Source: Fimbriimonadaceae bacterium
GTDB taxonomy: Bacteria; Armatimonadota; Fimbriimonadia; Fimbriimonadales; Fimbriimonadaceae
Reading direction: 5' to 3'
NCBI GenBank assembly: GCA_014380605.1
Contig: JACMJO010000523.1
Span: forward strand, 1-33,149
DNA length: 33,149 nucleotides
Shown: piece after piece, positions 1 to 8,999 of the stretch
Layout of the letters: each line of letters opens with the position of its first letter
Position numbering within the stretch: the stretch's first letter is position 1
Program-made: the position numbers and the translations under genes
The notes under the pieces: model-generated
The model's database searches: none
Seen by the model: the letters and a program-made list of their open reading frames with translations, nothing else
What the model was told of the DNA's origin: nothing

Positions 1-1885
1 CAGCGAAGGTCATGCATGAACCCTGGGCATATCCTTCGGGGTTCTCCTCTGGCGTGCGCATGAAGCGCTCGGTATAGATGGTGTCGTAGTTCAGCCAGTC
101 GGTCACCGAACTCGAGGCGGCGGCGGCCCGGAAGACGTCGGGATGCCGCACCAGGCACATCAGGCTGGCGTAGCCGCCATAAGAGGTTCCTTGGATGCCG
201 ACGTTGTCGCCATCCACATAGGGCCGCTTAGCGAGTTCTTTGACCCCGGCTGCTTGGTCATCCATCTCAACGACGCCAAGCTTCCCATAGACCGCATCTC
301 GAAACGCCTTGCCCCGCCCACTCTGGCCCCGGCCCTCGATGCTTGCGACAAGGAAACCAAACTCTGTGATCGCGTCGGGAAGGTCGAAATTCTCGACTCC
401 ACCGCCAGACTCGGGCCCGGCGTAGACGCTGACGATCACTGGATACTTTTTGGCGGGATCAAAGTCGCTCGGGAAGTTCAGGGTTCCCCAGCACTTGGTC
501 TTGCCGTCGGCGGCGGTGAAAGTGAACCTCTCCGAACGCTTCAAACCAAGCTCGTTGAACTTAGATAATTCGCTCTTCGCAAGCTCTTCGATCACCTTGC
601 CTTTACCATCGCAGAGGCGGGTAACCGCTGGTTCATTGGTGCGAGTAACAGCGTCCGTAAACCAGTTACCGTCGGTGGACAGGTTGACGATGTGGTGGAA
701 CTTGGGATCGGTTAGTCGAGCGTCGCCCTTTCCATCCAATCCAACCCGGTGCAACTGCATCAGGTACGGATTCTCACCGCTCCGGGCGGTGTACCAAACC
801 GTGTTCTTTTTGAGATCGACCCGGGTCACCGAGCCTAAATCGAACTGGTTCTGGGTCACCGCGTTGTACAGTTTGCCGCTCAAGTCGTACAGATACAGGT
901 TCTTGAAGCCGTTTCGCTCGGAGGTCCAGAGGAACCGCTTCGGCCCCGGCCGATCTTCTTCCAGGTATTGAATTCCAGGATGATTCTCGGTCCAGCTTGC
1001 GGGCCAAGACTCTTTGATGATCACTCGGCATTTGCCAGTTGCCGGATTTGCGGCGCAAAACTCTAGCGTGTTCTGCTTGCGGTTGGTCCGGTTGAAGAAA
1101 AGCTCCGAGTCATCCGGCGACCAGCGCACATCGTAAACGTAGTGGCCGATATCCGGCACGCCGCTATCAAAGCTGGTGTCAACCGTGGTCGTTTTTTTGG
1201 TGTCGAGATCATAAACGAACAGGGTCACGACGGGGTTAGGAGCACCCGCCTTGGGATAGGCCTCGATGTCCATTGTGGACTGCACCTTGGCTTGATCCAT
1301 CGCCAGGAAGTAGTCGGGCACTTTGCTCTCGTCGAACCGATAGAAAGCCAGCTTCTTGCCATCCTTCGAAAACCACAGAGCTTCCCGGACGTTCAGCTCC
1401 TCGCCGTAAACCCAGCTCGCGATCCCGTACTTGGTCCGATCCTTTGCGTTGCCATCGGTGGTGACGGCTATCTCACCTTTTCCGTCAGGCGCGGAGATGT
1501 ACACATTTCGATCTCGGTGGAACGCCTTTAGTTTGTTGTCCTCAGTGAAAATCGTGTCGAACTGCCGGCCACGGGCAGGGTTGCCTCTGCGGCCTCGATT
1601 TCCAGCAGGAGGAGCCGTAGCCGCCGGCAATTCGCCCTCCGCTTTCTTCTTCCCAGCAAGATCATATATGTAGTTCTTGCCTTCGAAGCTGTAGCCCATC
1701 TGCTTACCATCTTCACTCCAGCGCACGTTCTGCAAGGTGCCGGGCTTGTAGGAGCCGTTGATCTGGTTACGGAGGCGAACATAACGGTCGTATCTGGGCA
1801 TGGTTGGAAGTCGATCTTGGCCGAAGCCGATAGCGCATTGGGATAGGATGGCCAGCATTAGGCCAGTCCGAGCGTGGCGGATCAT
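1..1885 (-). CDS. S9 family peptidase, dipeptidyl-peptidase IV-like (C-terminus truncated by window edge)
   Basis: Reverse-strand translation from ATG at 1885 (MIRHARTGLMLAILSQCAIGFGQDRLPTMPRYDRY...) stays open to position 1. It contains DPP-IV beta-propeller-like sequence, then CWGTLNFPSDFDPAKKYPVIVSVYAGPESG and the nucleophile elbow GTSYGGY. The ORF track misses it because it has no stop in the window. Confidence 0.9.
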   Translation of the reverse strand, partial: MIRHARTGLMLAILSQCAIGFGQDRLPTMPRYDRYVRLRNQINGSYKPGTLQNVRWSEDGKQMGYSFEGKNYIYDLAGKKKAEGELPAATAPPAGNRGRRGNPARGRQFDTIFTEDNKLKAFHRDRNVYISAPDGKGEIAVTTDGNAKDRTKYGIASWVYGEELNVREALWFSKDGKKLAFYRFDESKVPDYFLAMDQAKVQSTMDIEAYPKAGAPNPVVTLFVYDLDTKKTTTVDTSFDSGVPDIGHYVYDVRWSPDDSELFFNRTNRKQNTLEFCAANPATGKCRVIIKESWPASWTENHPGIQYLEEDRPGPKRFLWTSERNGFKNLYLYDLSGKLYNAVTQNQFDLGSVTRVDLKKNTVWYTARSGENPYLMQLHRVGLDGKGDARLTDPKFHHIVNLSTDGNWFTDAVTRTNEPAVTRLCDGKGKVIEELAKSELSKFNELGLKRSERFTFTAADGKTKCWGTLNFPSDFDPAKKYPVIVSVYAGPESGGGVENFDLPDAITEFGFLVASIEGRGQSGRGKAFRDAVYGKLGVVEMDDQAAGVKELAKRPYVDGDNVGIQGTSYGGYASLMCLVRHPDVFRAAAASSSVTDWLNYDTIYTERFMRTPEENPEGYAQGSCMTFA

Positions 1886-1897
1886 GTTTTGTACGTT

Positions 1898-2620
1898 CTA
1901 CTCTTTTTGAGAAGTTTCCTGCCTGGATTTGGCATGAAATAACGTTCTTCCAACAACGACCATAACCGGCGCCAAAGAGATCGCCGGAAGGAAATCTGCA
2001 GTTGGCAACTTCTTGATCTCCAACAGGCTAAGGCCGATCGCTATCATCATGATTCCTCCGGTCCCCGAGACTTCCGCCAGGAGGTCTTGATCTTGAGCCA
2101 GAGGCCGAAGCGGCTTGGCCGCCAAAGTGAGCGCTCCCTGAAACACAAGCACAACTGCCGCGCTGAGCAAGACTCCCCAACCCATCGACGCCGCCAAGAA
2201 CATGGCGGCGAACAGGTCCAGCGTCGACTTAAGAGCAAGCAGTTCTATCTTCTTCTCAAGGCCGTCTTGGAGACACCCCAAGATCGTGGTTGGTCCGATG
2301 CAGAACAAGACGGAGGCAGTCACCAGCCCCTCGGCGAATCGGCCTTCCCCGCCAAGCGCTCCCTTGGCCCAATCGGCAAAGCTCTCGATCCCGCCCTGGA
2401 TTCCTATCGCCATGCCCAGCATTCCGCCCAATGAGATCGCCGCCGCTACAATAAGAACGTTTTTGGACTGGAGAAACAACTTCACGCCAAGCCCGATGGT
2501 CACCAAGCCCAGCCCGGAGAGGACCAGCTCTTTGTAACTGTCCGGAATCTGATTACCCGCCAAAGCGCCGATGGTTGAGCCAACCGCGACGGTCGCTGTA
2601 TTGAGCAGGGTTCCTCTCAT
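1898..2620 (-). CDS. DUF554 family membrane protein
   Basis: The listed ORF 1898..2779 is over-extended. The natural start MRGTLLNTATVAVGSTIGALAGNQIP at 2620 overlaps the upstream stop (ATGA). Gly-rich multi-TM sequence typical of DUF554. Confidence 0.85.
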   Translation of the reverse strand: MRGTLLNTATVAVGSTIGALAGNQIPDSYKELVLSGLGLVTIGLGVKLFLQSKNVLIVAAAISLGGMLGMAIGIQGGIESFADWAKGALGGEGRFAEGLVTASVLFCIGPTTILGCLQDGLEKKIELLALKSTLDLFAAMFLAASMGWGVLLSAAVVLVFQGALTLAAKPLRPLAQDQDLLAEVSGTGGIMMIAIGLSLLEIKKLPTADFLPAISLAPVMVVVGRTLFHAKSRQETSQKE

Positions 2621-3333
2621 GACTTTGCCTCGTTCATGCTCTTGGCGACATGGATGATGATGAGGCTCCAGGCGGCTTCCACGAACAGGAACAGCACGAA
2701 CTGGAGTTTCTGGGGCATCGCGTAGATTCCCGATAAAGCCGGAATCCAGAACGCCCAGCCTACGATTAAGGCGGGCCAAATCTTTCGGAAGAGGGGCTCC
2801 TTCTTAAGTTCCTGGCGAACCGCTTGGACGCTGAATCCGTGGTGACCCCATAAAACCATCAAGACGAAATAGGGCATGAAGACTAATGGCGCCGCGAGGG
2901 ATTGGTCGGCAATGACCTTCAAGGCGACGGTCTTGAAATCGTTCTCGTTCCCGAAGAGCATGCCTAGAAGCCGATACAGGGTGTCGACGATTAGGCCGTT
3001 GAACCCAAACACCAAGAACATGAAGACGAGTTCGCCGCGCTTGAGTCGGTGCTGATCTTTGGTTGCTACCTTGAACAGTTCGGGGAGGATCACGCCCGCA
3101 AAAGCCGTCGCGATGAAGGCAAACGGCAACCCGCCCTGCTCCTTGAGTTTCGCCAAGGTCTCCGCAAAGCTGGCAACGGCGGGTAGGTTGTAGTAAGCGA
3201 CCACAAGTCCCACCACACAAGCCTGGATCAGCAAGAAGGGACGAATTTGGTCTTTAAGAGCCCTTATGCCAGGAGCCCATCCTCGTTCCCTCGCCAGAAC
3301 CTTCTCCAATCGCTTAGCCGATCTTAGCGGCAA
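2617..3333 (-). CDS. Mpv17/PMP22-like integral membrane protein
   Basis: C-terminal pattern K-x3-DQ-x4-AP ... KIWPALIVGWAFWIP ... EAAWSLIII matches the Mpv17/PMP22 hallmarks (K..DQ....P, WP....(N/W)F..(V/I)P, W(N/S)). The start may be slightly downstream because it overlaps serC by 20 nt. Confidence 0.7.
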   Translation of the reverse strand: MPLRSAKRLEKVLARERGWAPGIRALKDQIRPFLLIQACVVGLVVAYYNLPAVASFAETLAKLKEQGGLPFAFIATAFAGVILPELFKVATKDQHRLKRGELVFMFLVFGFNGLIVDTLYRLLGMLFGNENDFKTVALKVIADQSLAAPLVFMPYFVLMVLWGHHGFSVQAVRQELKKEPLFRKIWPALIVGWAFWIPALSGIYAMPQKLQFVLFLFVEAAWSLIIIHVAKSMNEAKS

Positions 3334-4408
3334 AGTCCTTCATTGCCGTTGCCAAAGCCTCGCAGCCCTCGACTGGGAATGAGTTGTAGGCGGTGGCCCG
3401 AATGCCGCCCACCGATCGGTGGCCCTTCAACCCATCCAGCCCCGCCGCTTCCGTTTCCTTCACAAACTGGTTGGTGAGATCTTCGTTTGGCAGGGTGAAT
3501 GTGATGTTCATGACGGATCTGCTCTCGGGCTGGCTATGGCCTTTGTAGAACCCACCGGAGTTATCGACGGCATCGTAGATCAGTTTCGCTTTCGCCGCGT
3601 TTCTTTGTTGAGATGCCGCGAGGCCGCCATCCGAAATCAGTTTCTTGTAAACCAAGCCGCAGATGTAGATGGTCCAGCACGGCGGAGTGTTGTAGAGCGA
3701 TCCATTCTCGACCTGCACCTTGTAATCGAACATTGGCGGTAGTCCGAACTTCCCTTCCTCAAGGAAATCGTCGCGAATGATAACTACGGTCGCTCCGGCA
3801 GGTCCCATGTTCTTCTGCGCTCCGGCATAGATAAGCGCGTACTTGGAGACATCCACGGGCCGGGACATGATGTCCGAAGACATATCGCAAACGACCGGAG
3901 CGGCAAGGGTGGGATCGCTGTGGAATTGGACTCCCTGAATCGTCTCGTTGGTCGTGAAGTGGACGAACGCCGCGTCGCTGGTGTACATCAGCGAGGCGAG
4001 GTCGGGCACGTAGTTGTAGTTCTCCGCCTTGGCATCGAAGACGAGGTTGGTGGCTCCATACACCTTTGCCGACTCGATCGCCTTCTTCCCCCAGGCACCG
4101 GTGACCACGTAGTCGGCGGGTTTACCGGCTGGCAGGAAAGACATCGGAATCATCGCGAACTGGGTACTTGCTCCGCCTTGCAGGAAGAGAACCTTGTAGT
4201 TGTCCGGAACTCCCATCAGGGTGCGCAGGTCGGCCTCGGCTTCCTGGATGATGGTCTCGAACGCCTTCGAGCGATGGCTCATCTCCATCACGCTCATCCC
4301 GGCGTCCTTGTAGTTCATCAGCCCTTCTTTTGCCTGCTCCAAGACCTCGATCGGAAGAACGCCCGGTCCGGCGGAAAAGTTGAAGATGCGATTGTAAGGC
4401 TGACCCAT
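3314..4408 (-). CDS. serC: phosphoserine aminotransferase
   Basis: MGQPYNRIFNFSAGPGVLPIEVLEQAKEGLMNY...; FLQGGASTQFAMIPMSFL; YAGAQKNMGPAG PLP-lysine motif; full length 364 aa. Confidence 0.97.
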   Translation of the reverse strand: MGQPYNRIFNFSAGPGVLPIEVLEQAKEGLMNYKDAGMSVMEMSHRSKAFETIIQEAEADLRTLMGVPDNYKVLFLQGGASTQFAMIPMSFLPAGKPADYVVTGAWGKKAIESAKVYGATNLVFDAKAENYNYVPDLASLMYTSDAAFVHFTTNETIQGVQFHSDPTLAAPVVCDMSSDIMSRPVDVSKYALIYAGAQKNMGPAGATVVIIRDDFLEEGKFGLPPMFDYKVQVENGSLYNTPPCWTIYICGLVYKKLISDGGLAASQQRNAAKAKLIYDAVDNSGGFYKGHSQPESRSVMNITFTLPNEDLTNQFVKETEAAGLDGLKGHRSVGGIRATAYNSFPVEGCEALATAMKDFAAKIG

Positions 4409-4497
4409 GGCATCGGAGTTTATCTAAGTCGCAAAGATTTTGGGATTTCCTCAGTGCTACGGTTCAATGGAAACTTCAATTCCGTCTTTAACTGCAC

Positions 4498-5049
4498 ATG
4501 TCCGAAATACCTCCCGTCCCCGAACCCGGCCCCACGCCACCACCCGAAGGTTATGTCGCCTATCCACGCGGCCCCCAGGCGACAACCTATGGCTCCGCGG
4601 ACCAACTTCAGGCACTTGTAGAGGGTTACTATGGACTCAACTACGTCTTTATCCTCAACGTCGTTCTGGCGATGGGCGGACGACTCGTGGGTCTGTCAGT
4701 GGACTCTCCTCAAGGGGCCCTGGCCATGCTCGCCGGGTATTTCATCGTTCTCTTTGTCGTAGTAGGCGCCTGTAGCTTTCCGTATAACCGAAAAATCGCT
4801 TTCGGTAAGGGCTGGGGCGACGGGAACGCCATCCTGGCTTCCCTTCTGACGGCGCTGTTCTCTTGGCTTTGCTGCGGAATTTTCGGCTATATCGTGATGC
4901 AACAGATTGCGATGTCGGAAATGAAGAAATATGGGTTGAAAGCCGGGCTGGGGCTCAGGAAGAAAGACGCGATGGCGCTTGTTGAGCAGCTGCGAGCACA
5001 GGAAAGCACGACCCGCACGGGCCAGCAATCCGGCAACCCAACCTTCTAA
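4498..5049 (+). CDS. hypothetical membrane protein with proline-rich N-terminus
   Basis: 183 aa ORF, several hydrophobic segments, Pro-rich N-terminus, immediately upstream of tgt. Confidence 0.65.
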   Translation: MSEIPPVPEPGPTPPPEGYVAYPRGPQATTYGSADQLQALVEGYYGLNYVFILNVVLAMGGRLVGLSVDSPQGALAMLAGYFIVLFVVVGACSFPYNRKIAFGKGWGDGNAILASLLTALFSWLCCGIFGYIVMQQIAMSEMKKYGLKAGLGLRKKDAMALVEQLRAQESTTRTGQQSGNPTF

Positions 5050-5058
5050 AATCCGGGC

Positions 5059-6219
5059 GTGTCCATCCGCTATGAGCTTCTCGCCGTTTGTCCTCACACG
5101 GGCGCACGGCGAGGGCGGCTTCATACTCCGCATGGAATCGTCGAAACTCCAACCTTCATGCCGGTCGGCACCCAGGGTACGGTCAAGACGGTCGGGAGCG
5201 AGGATTTGGAGGCGCTTGGCTATAGCCTGATCCTTTCCAATACCTACCACCTGTCTCTGCGACCCGGGGCTGATCTGATCGAACAGTTTGGCGGCTTGCA
5301 CAAGTTCATGAGTTGGAAGGGGCCGATCCTTACCGATTCGGGCGGCTACCAGGTGATGAGCCTGGCGCACATGCGCAAGATCACCGAGGAAGGGGTTTCT
5401 TTCAAATCTCATTTGGATGGGTCAGAGCATTTTTTGACTCCTGAGCGGTCGATCCAGATTCAGGGCCAGCTGAGCGTGGATATCAGCATGGCGCTGGACG
5501 TCTGTCCGCCTTACCCCTGTACTCGTGACGAGGCGGCCGAGGCGATGCGGTTGACGCATCTTTGGGCGCCGAGGAATTTGGCAGCGAGGCGTTTCTTTGA
5601 TGGAGGTGAGGGGCACGTTTCACCTCCATCACTTCCATCAACTGACTCACCTCCATCATCTCAGGCAGTCTTCGGGATCGTCCAGGGCGGGGTGCATGAA
5701 GACCTTCGGCGGGAATCCGCGGAATACATCACGAGTCATTCATTCGATGGCTTCGCCGTCGGTGGCGTGAGCGTCGGCGAACCCACGGAGATGCAGTATC
5801 CGGTGGTGAAGTTCGCCGCACCTTTGCTCCCGACCGACAAACCTCGCTACCTCATGGGCGTCGGCCATCCCCAGGACATCTTGCATGCCGTGGGCTGCGG
5901 GATCGATATGTTCGATTGCGTGCTTCCCACCCGAATGGCTAGGCACCATGCCCTTTACACCCTCAAGGGCCGAGTCAATGCGAGCGGCAAGAAGTGGGCG
6001 GAGCATGATGGACCGTTTGATGAGGGCAGCGTGTTTCCGGCAACTGAGAGATATTCCGCCGCCTACATCCGGCATCTGTTTAAGGCGGGGGAGGCACTCG
6101 CGGGCCGGTTAGCCACCTTGCACAACTTGGCTTTCTATGCCCGTCTCATGCAGGAGATTCGGGATGCGATCGAGTTTGGTTCTTGGCCCAGCTTGATGGA
6201 GCGCTACAAGCTGGCGTGA
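5059..6219 (+). CDS. tgt: queuine/archaeosine tRNA-ribosyltransferase (bacterial Tgt)
   Basis: GTG start. Motifs VGTQGTVKTV, ILSNTYHLSLRPG, DSGGYQVMSL, FGIVQGGVHEDLR, VGGVSVGEP, YLMGVGHPQDIL and GIDMFDCVLPTRMARH. Confidence 0.97.
   Translation: MSIRYELLAVCPHTGARRGRLHTPHGIVETPTFMPVGTQGTVKTVGSEDLEALGYSLILSNTYHLSLRPGADLIEQFGGLHKFMSWKGPILTDSGGYQVMSLAHMRKITEEGVSFKSHLDGSEHFLTPERSIQIQGQLSVDISMALDVCPPYPCTRDEAAEAMRLTHLWAPRNLAARRFFDGGEGHVSPPSLPSTDSPPSSQAVFGIVQGGVHEDLRRESAEYITSHSFDGFAVGGVSVGEPTEMQYPVVKFAAPLLPTDKPRYLMGVGHPQDILHAVGCGIDMFDCVLPTRMARHHALYTLKGRVNASGKKWAEHDGPFDEGSVFPATERYSAAYIRHLFKAGEALAGRLATLHNLAFYARLMQEIRDAIEFGSWPSLMERYKLA
5598..5658 (+). repeat. palindromic, 9-bp-period repeat inserted in frame in tgt
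   Basis: TGATGGAGGTGAG (5598-5610) is a perfect inverted repeat of CTCACCTCCATCA (5646-5658) and, over 12 bp, of TCACCTCCATCA (5620-5631). The right part reads TCACCTCCA/TCACTTCCA/TCAACTGAC/TCACCTCCA/TCATCTC. It encodes DGGEGHVSPPSLPSTDSPPSS. Confidence 0.8.
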
Positions 6220-6222
6220 TCG

Positions 6223-6252
6223 ACAGGTCATACAAGTCCAATAGGACCTGTT
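6223..6252 (+). repeat. intergenic 9-bp-period repeat, copy A
   Basis: ACAGGTCAT ACAAGTCCA ATAGGACCT GTT; terminal inverted repeat ACAGGTC/GACCTGT with 15-nt spacer. Aligns in the same orientation with copies at 23221 and 25638. Confidence 0.6.
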
Positions 6253-6385
6253 GCAATTCCAGCTCGATAGGGCGGTAACCTTAAGTCTGCCCTTCGCGGC
6301 AGTTATGATAGACCTCAGCTAAGCCTCCATCACGTTCTGATAACCGCGCGACATTCGCGCTCGCTTAGCAATTCCGAGGTTCTCC

Positions 6386-7852
6386 ATGTTACAAGCCCAA
6401 GGGCTTTCTTATACTGCCGACCCGCGTGTCGGCCCTTTGTTCGAAAACCTGTCTCTGTCGATCCTTCCGGGTGAAAAAGTGGCCTTGATGGGGCCAAATG
6501 GAGCCGGTAAGTCGACATTGCTTCGCATCCTGACCGGCGAGATCGAGGCCGAATCCGGGGTCATCTCCACCACCAAGAAAACGTCCATCGCCTTCCTGCC
6601 CCAAGACTTTGCTCCTCACTCTGAGGGGACCCTGGAGGATTGGTTGGGGGATTCACCAGGAGTTCAGCGGTGGATCGGGCGGTTTCACTTGGCGGAAAAG
6701 TTAGAACAGCCGTTCGATACCCTCAGTTTTGGCGAGCGGATGCGAGCTTCCCTTGCCAAGTTGCTGGCGGACGATCCCGACTTCCTTTTGCTTGATGAAC
6801 CCACCAACCATTTGGACTTGGAGGCAAGGCTGTGGCTGGAGGAGTTCTTGATTCGTTGCCGTCAAGGGGTGCTGTTTGTTTGCCACGACCGGGCGATGGT
6901 GAATGCGGTGGTTTCGCGGGTGTTGGAACTGAACCGGGGCCGATTGACTGAGTTTGCGGGAGGCTACGACTCGATGATCGAGCGGAAGCGTCTGGACTTT
7001 GAGCGTGAGAAGGCGACCTATGAGCGGGAAAAGCACGAGGCTCGGCGCCTGAAGAATGCGGCGGAGCAGACGCTTCAGGTTTCGGAAAAGGTCGCAGGAA
7101 AGCCGACGAAGAGAACGTTCGATTCGAAAGCAAGCCCATTCTATCTAGCCCGAGCCAAGGCGGTGGCGAAGCGCGCCAAGGCAATTCGGACTCGGGTTTC
7201 TCACATCGAGGATCGGGCGATTGATAAACCGTTTGAAGCCAAGCAGGTGGCGCTGGAGTTCGCGGCTCGGCCCCTGCGATCAAGTTATCCGTTGACCGTT
7301 CGGGGTCTGGCGAAGGCTTATGATCGTGATCTATTTGAGAATCTGAACTTTCAGATTGAACGAGGATCAAGGGTGGCGCTGGTTGGTCCGAATGGGTGCG
7401 GAAAGACGACGGTGATGAAGATGCTGTTGGGAGAGGAGTCGCCAGATGCCGGAAACATCGATATGTCAAGCGACGCGGTACTTGGCTACTTGTCGCAGAG
7501 CCGATTCACGCTCGATCCCTCAAAGGATGTCTTGGAAGGGCTTGACCTCCAGAATCCTCGTGAAGAGCAGGTTGCCCGGAACCTGCTTGGCCGCTTGATG
7601 CTTCGCGGCGACTCCGTGCTGAAACCTATAGGGGTGTTATCGGTCGGCGAGCGAACCAAAGTGGAGTTAGTCAAGCTTTTGATGACACCAGCAAACGTGC
7701 TCCTGCTGGATGAGCCGACCAACCATTTGGACATCGATTCCCTGGAGGCTTTAGAGGAAGCCTTGCTCGAATTCCCGGGAAGCATCCTATTCACGTCGCA
7801 TGATCGGGCTTTTGTCGAGCGGATGGCGGATGAGGTGGTTGAATTGGGGTGA
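6386..7852 (+). CDS. ABC-F family ATP-binding cassette protein
   Basis: Two ABC domains (GPNGAGKST ... LSFGERMRASLAKLL ... LLLDEPTNHLDLEA; GPNGCGKTT ... LSVGERTKVELVKLL ... LLLDEPTNHLDIDS), no TM segments. Confidence 0.95.
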   Translation: MLQAQGLSYTADPRVGPLFENLSLSILPGEKVALMGPNGAGKSTLLRILTGEIEAESGVISTTKKTSIAFLPQDFAPHSEGTLEDWLGDSPGVQRWIGRFHLAEKLEQPFDTLSFGERMRASLAKLLADDPDFLLLDEPTNHLDLEARLWLEEFLIRCRQGVLFVCHDRAMVNAVVSRVLELNRGRLTEFAGGYDSMIERKRLDFEREKATYEREKHEARRLKNAAEQTLQVSEKVAGKPTKRTFDSKASPFYLARAKAVAKRAKAIRTRVSHIEDRAIDKPFEAKQVALEFAARPLRSSYPLTVRGLAKAYDRDLFENLNFQIERGSRVALVGPNGCGKTTVMKMLLGEESPDAGNIDMSSDAVLGYLSQSRFTLDPSKDVLEGLDLQNPREEQVARNLLGRLMLRGDSVLKPIGVLSVGERTKVELVKLLMTPANVLLLDEPTNHLDIDSLEALEEALLEFPGSILFTSHDRAFVERMADEVVELG

Positions 7853-7945
7853 CCGTAGGTTGGAACACTCACCTTTTTGATGCCTGTATCGACTCGTGGC
7901 TTGCGACGGTTGGGTTTGTGAGATAAATTGGCGGATGAGGAATCC

Positions 7946-8683
7946 ATGGAAACAACTACGCGTCGACTTTCGCCATCTCAAGTTGAGCACTACAACACAC
8001 AGGGCTATGTTATCTATGACCAGCCTGTCCTGCCTGAGCCCACATTCAGGCGGCTGCTAAATATCTTCGAGGAAGACCTCGAGCAGTACGGATATGACGG
8101 TTTGGACGTGATCCACTTTCGAGACAGTCGGCTTCTGGACATTGTGCTGGGCAAAGAGGTTCTAGACCTGGTTGAGCCGGTGGTTGGGCCAAACATCGGC
8201 CTCTGGAGCACCCACTTCATCGCCAAACAACCCAAAGTGGGCAAGGCGACGCCTTGGCATGAGGACTCCTCTTATTGGAATGGACGGGTCTCGACGATGG
8301 CGGGCATCTGCACGATCTGGCTAGCACTGGACCGCGCGACCAAGGAGAACGGCTGCATGGCAGTGATTCCTGGCACCCACGATAATGGGTTTTCCAGCTA
8401 TGTCCCGGTGGACGAGAGCCAGAACATCTTTAGCTCCGAGATCGATCCTTCGGAGATCGACGAGTCGAAAGCGGTCTATATGGAGTTGGAGCCCAACCGA
8501 TGCAGCCTTCATGAGGGACGGATCATCCACGGGGCCAAGCCGAACACCTCGGACTTGCGCCGCTCGGGCTACACGATTCGGTTCTTTCCAACCACTTCCA
8601 AGGTGTATCCGGAGAAGAATCCGGGGCATAAGATCTGGTTGGCTCGGGGTGAGGACATTGCTGGCAATCAGTACGAGAATTGA
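7946..8683 (+). CDS. phytanoyl-CoA dioxygenase (PhyH) family protein
   Basis: METTTRRLSPSQVEHYNTQGYVI...; HxD in TPWHEDSSYW and distal His in HEGRIIHGAKPN...RSGYTIRFF. The ORF track start is a TTG at 7928; ATG at 7946 is preferred. Confidence 0.88.
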   Translation: METTTRRLSPSQVEHYNTQGYVIYDQPVLPEPTFRRLLNIFEEDLEQYGYDGLDVIHFRDSRLLDIVLGKEVLDLVEPVVGPNIGLWSTHFIAKQPKVGKATPWHEDSSYWNGRVSTMAGICTIWLALDRATKENGCMAVIPGTHDNGFSSYVPVDESQNIFSSEIDPSEIDESKAVYMELEPNRCSLHEGRIIHGAKPNTSDLRRSGYTIRFFPTTSKVYPEKNPGHKIWLARGEDIAGNQYEN

Positions 8684-8734
8684 GCTTCAGTTGGACTTAA
8701 GCGGCAGTAGCCGAGATCGGCTTATATTGAAGCC

Positions 8735-8956
8735 ATGCTTAAGTCCGTTTCTAACTCAAAACTGTTCTTCGTTGCCCTTGGCGTCACCTTCGCCCTAGCG
8801 GGAGTGCGCGTCTACGCCGGTCCCGCGCAGACTGATCTTCAATCTACCAACAACCACCTCGCGAACATCGCAAGATCCTTAGACCGAATTCAACGGGATG
8901 GAATCAAGATCGAGCAGTCCTACAACAACACGTTCAAGGTGAAGCTAGAAAAGTAG
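8735..8956 (+). CDS. small predicted secreted or membrane-anchored hypothetical protein
   Basis: 73 aa with an N-terminal hydrophobic segment (KLFFVALGVTFALAGVRVYAGPA), isolated short gene. Confidence 0.5.
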   Translation: MLKSVSNSKLFFVALGVTFALAGVRVYAGPAQTDLQSTNNHLANIARSLDRIQRDGIKIEQSYNNTFKVKLEK

Positions 8957-8999
8957 CGGTTCTGATCAGTCCCTTGCCGATGGGTTGCATAATCAACCC

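Noticed and set aside
3920-4621. 233-aa forward ORF antisense to serC
   Set aside because: Shadow of serC, Val/Gly/His-rich composition typical of antisense translation.
4696-5412. 238-aa reverse ORF antisense to the membrane protein and tgt
   Set aside because: No family features; covered by well-supported forward genes.
5598-5658. CRISPR-like or minisatellite array
   Set aside because: Units are only 9 bp with no spacers and there are no cas genes; better described as a palindromic in-frame insert.
6723-7469. 248-aa reverse ORF antisense to the ABC-F gene
   Set aside because: Shadow ORF, low-complexity Pro/Ser-rich translation; opposite strand is a clear two-domain ATPase.
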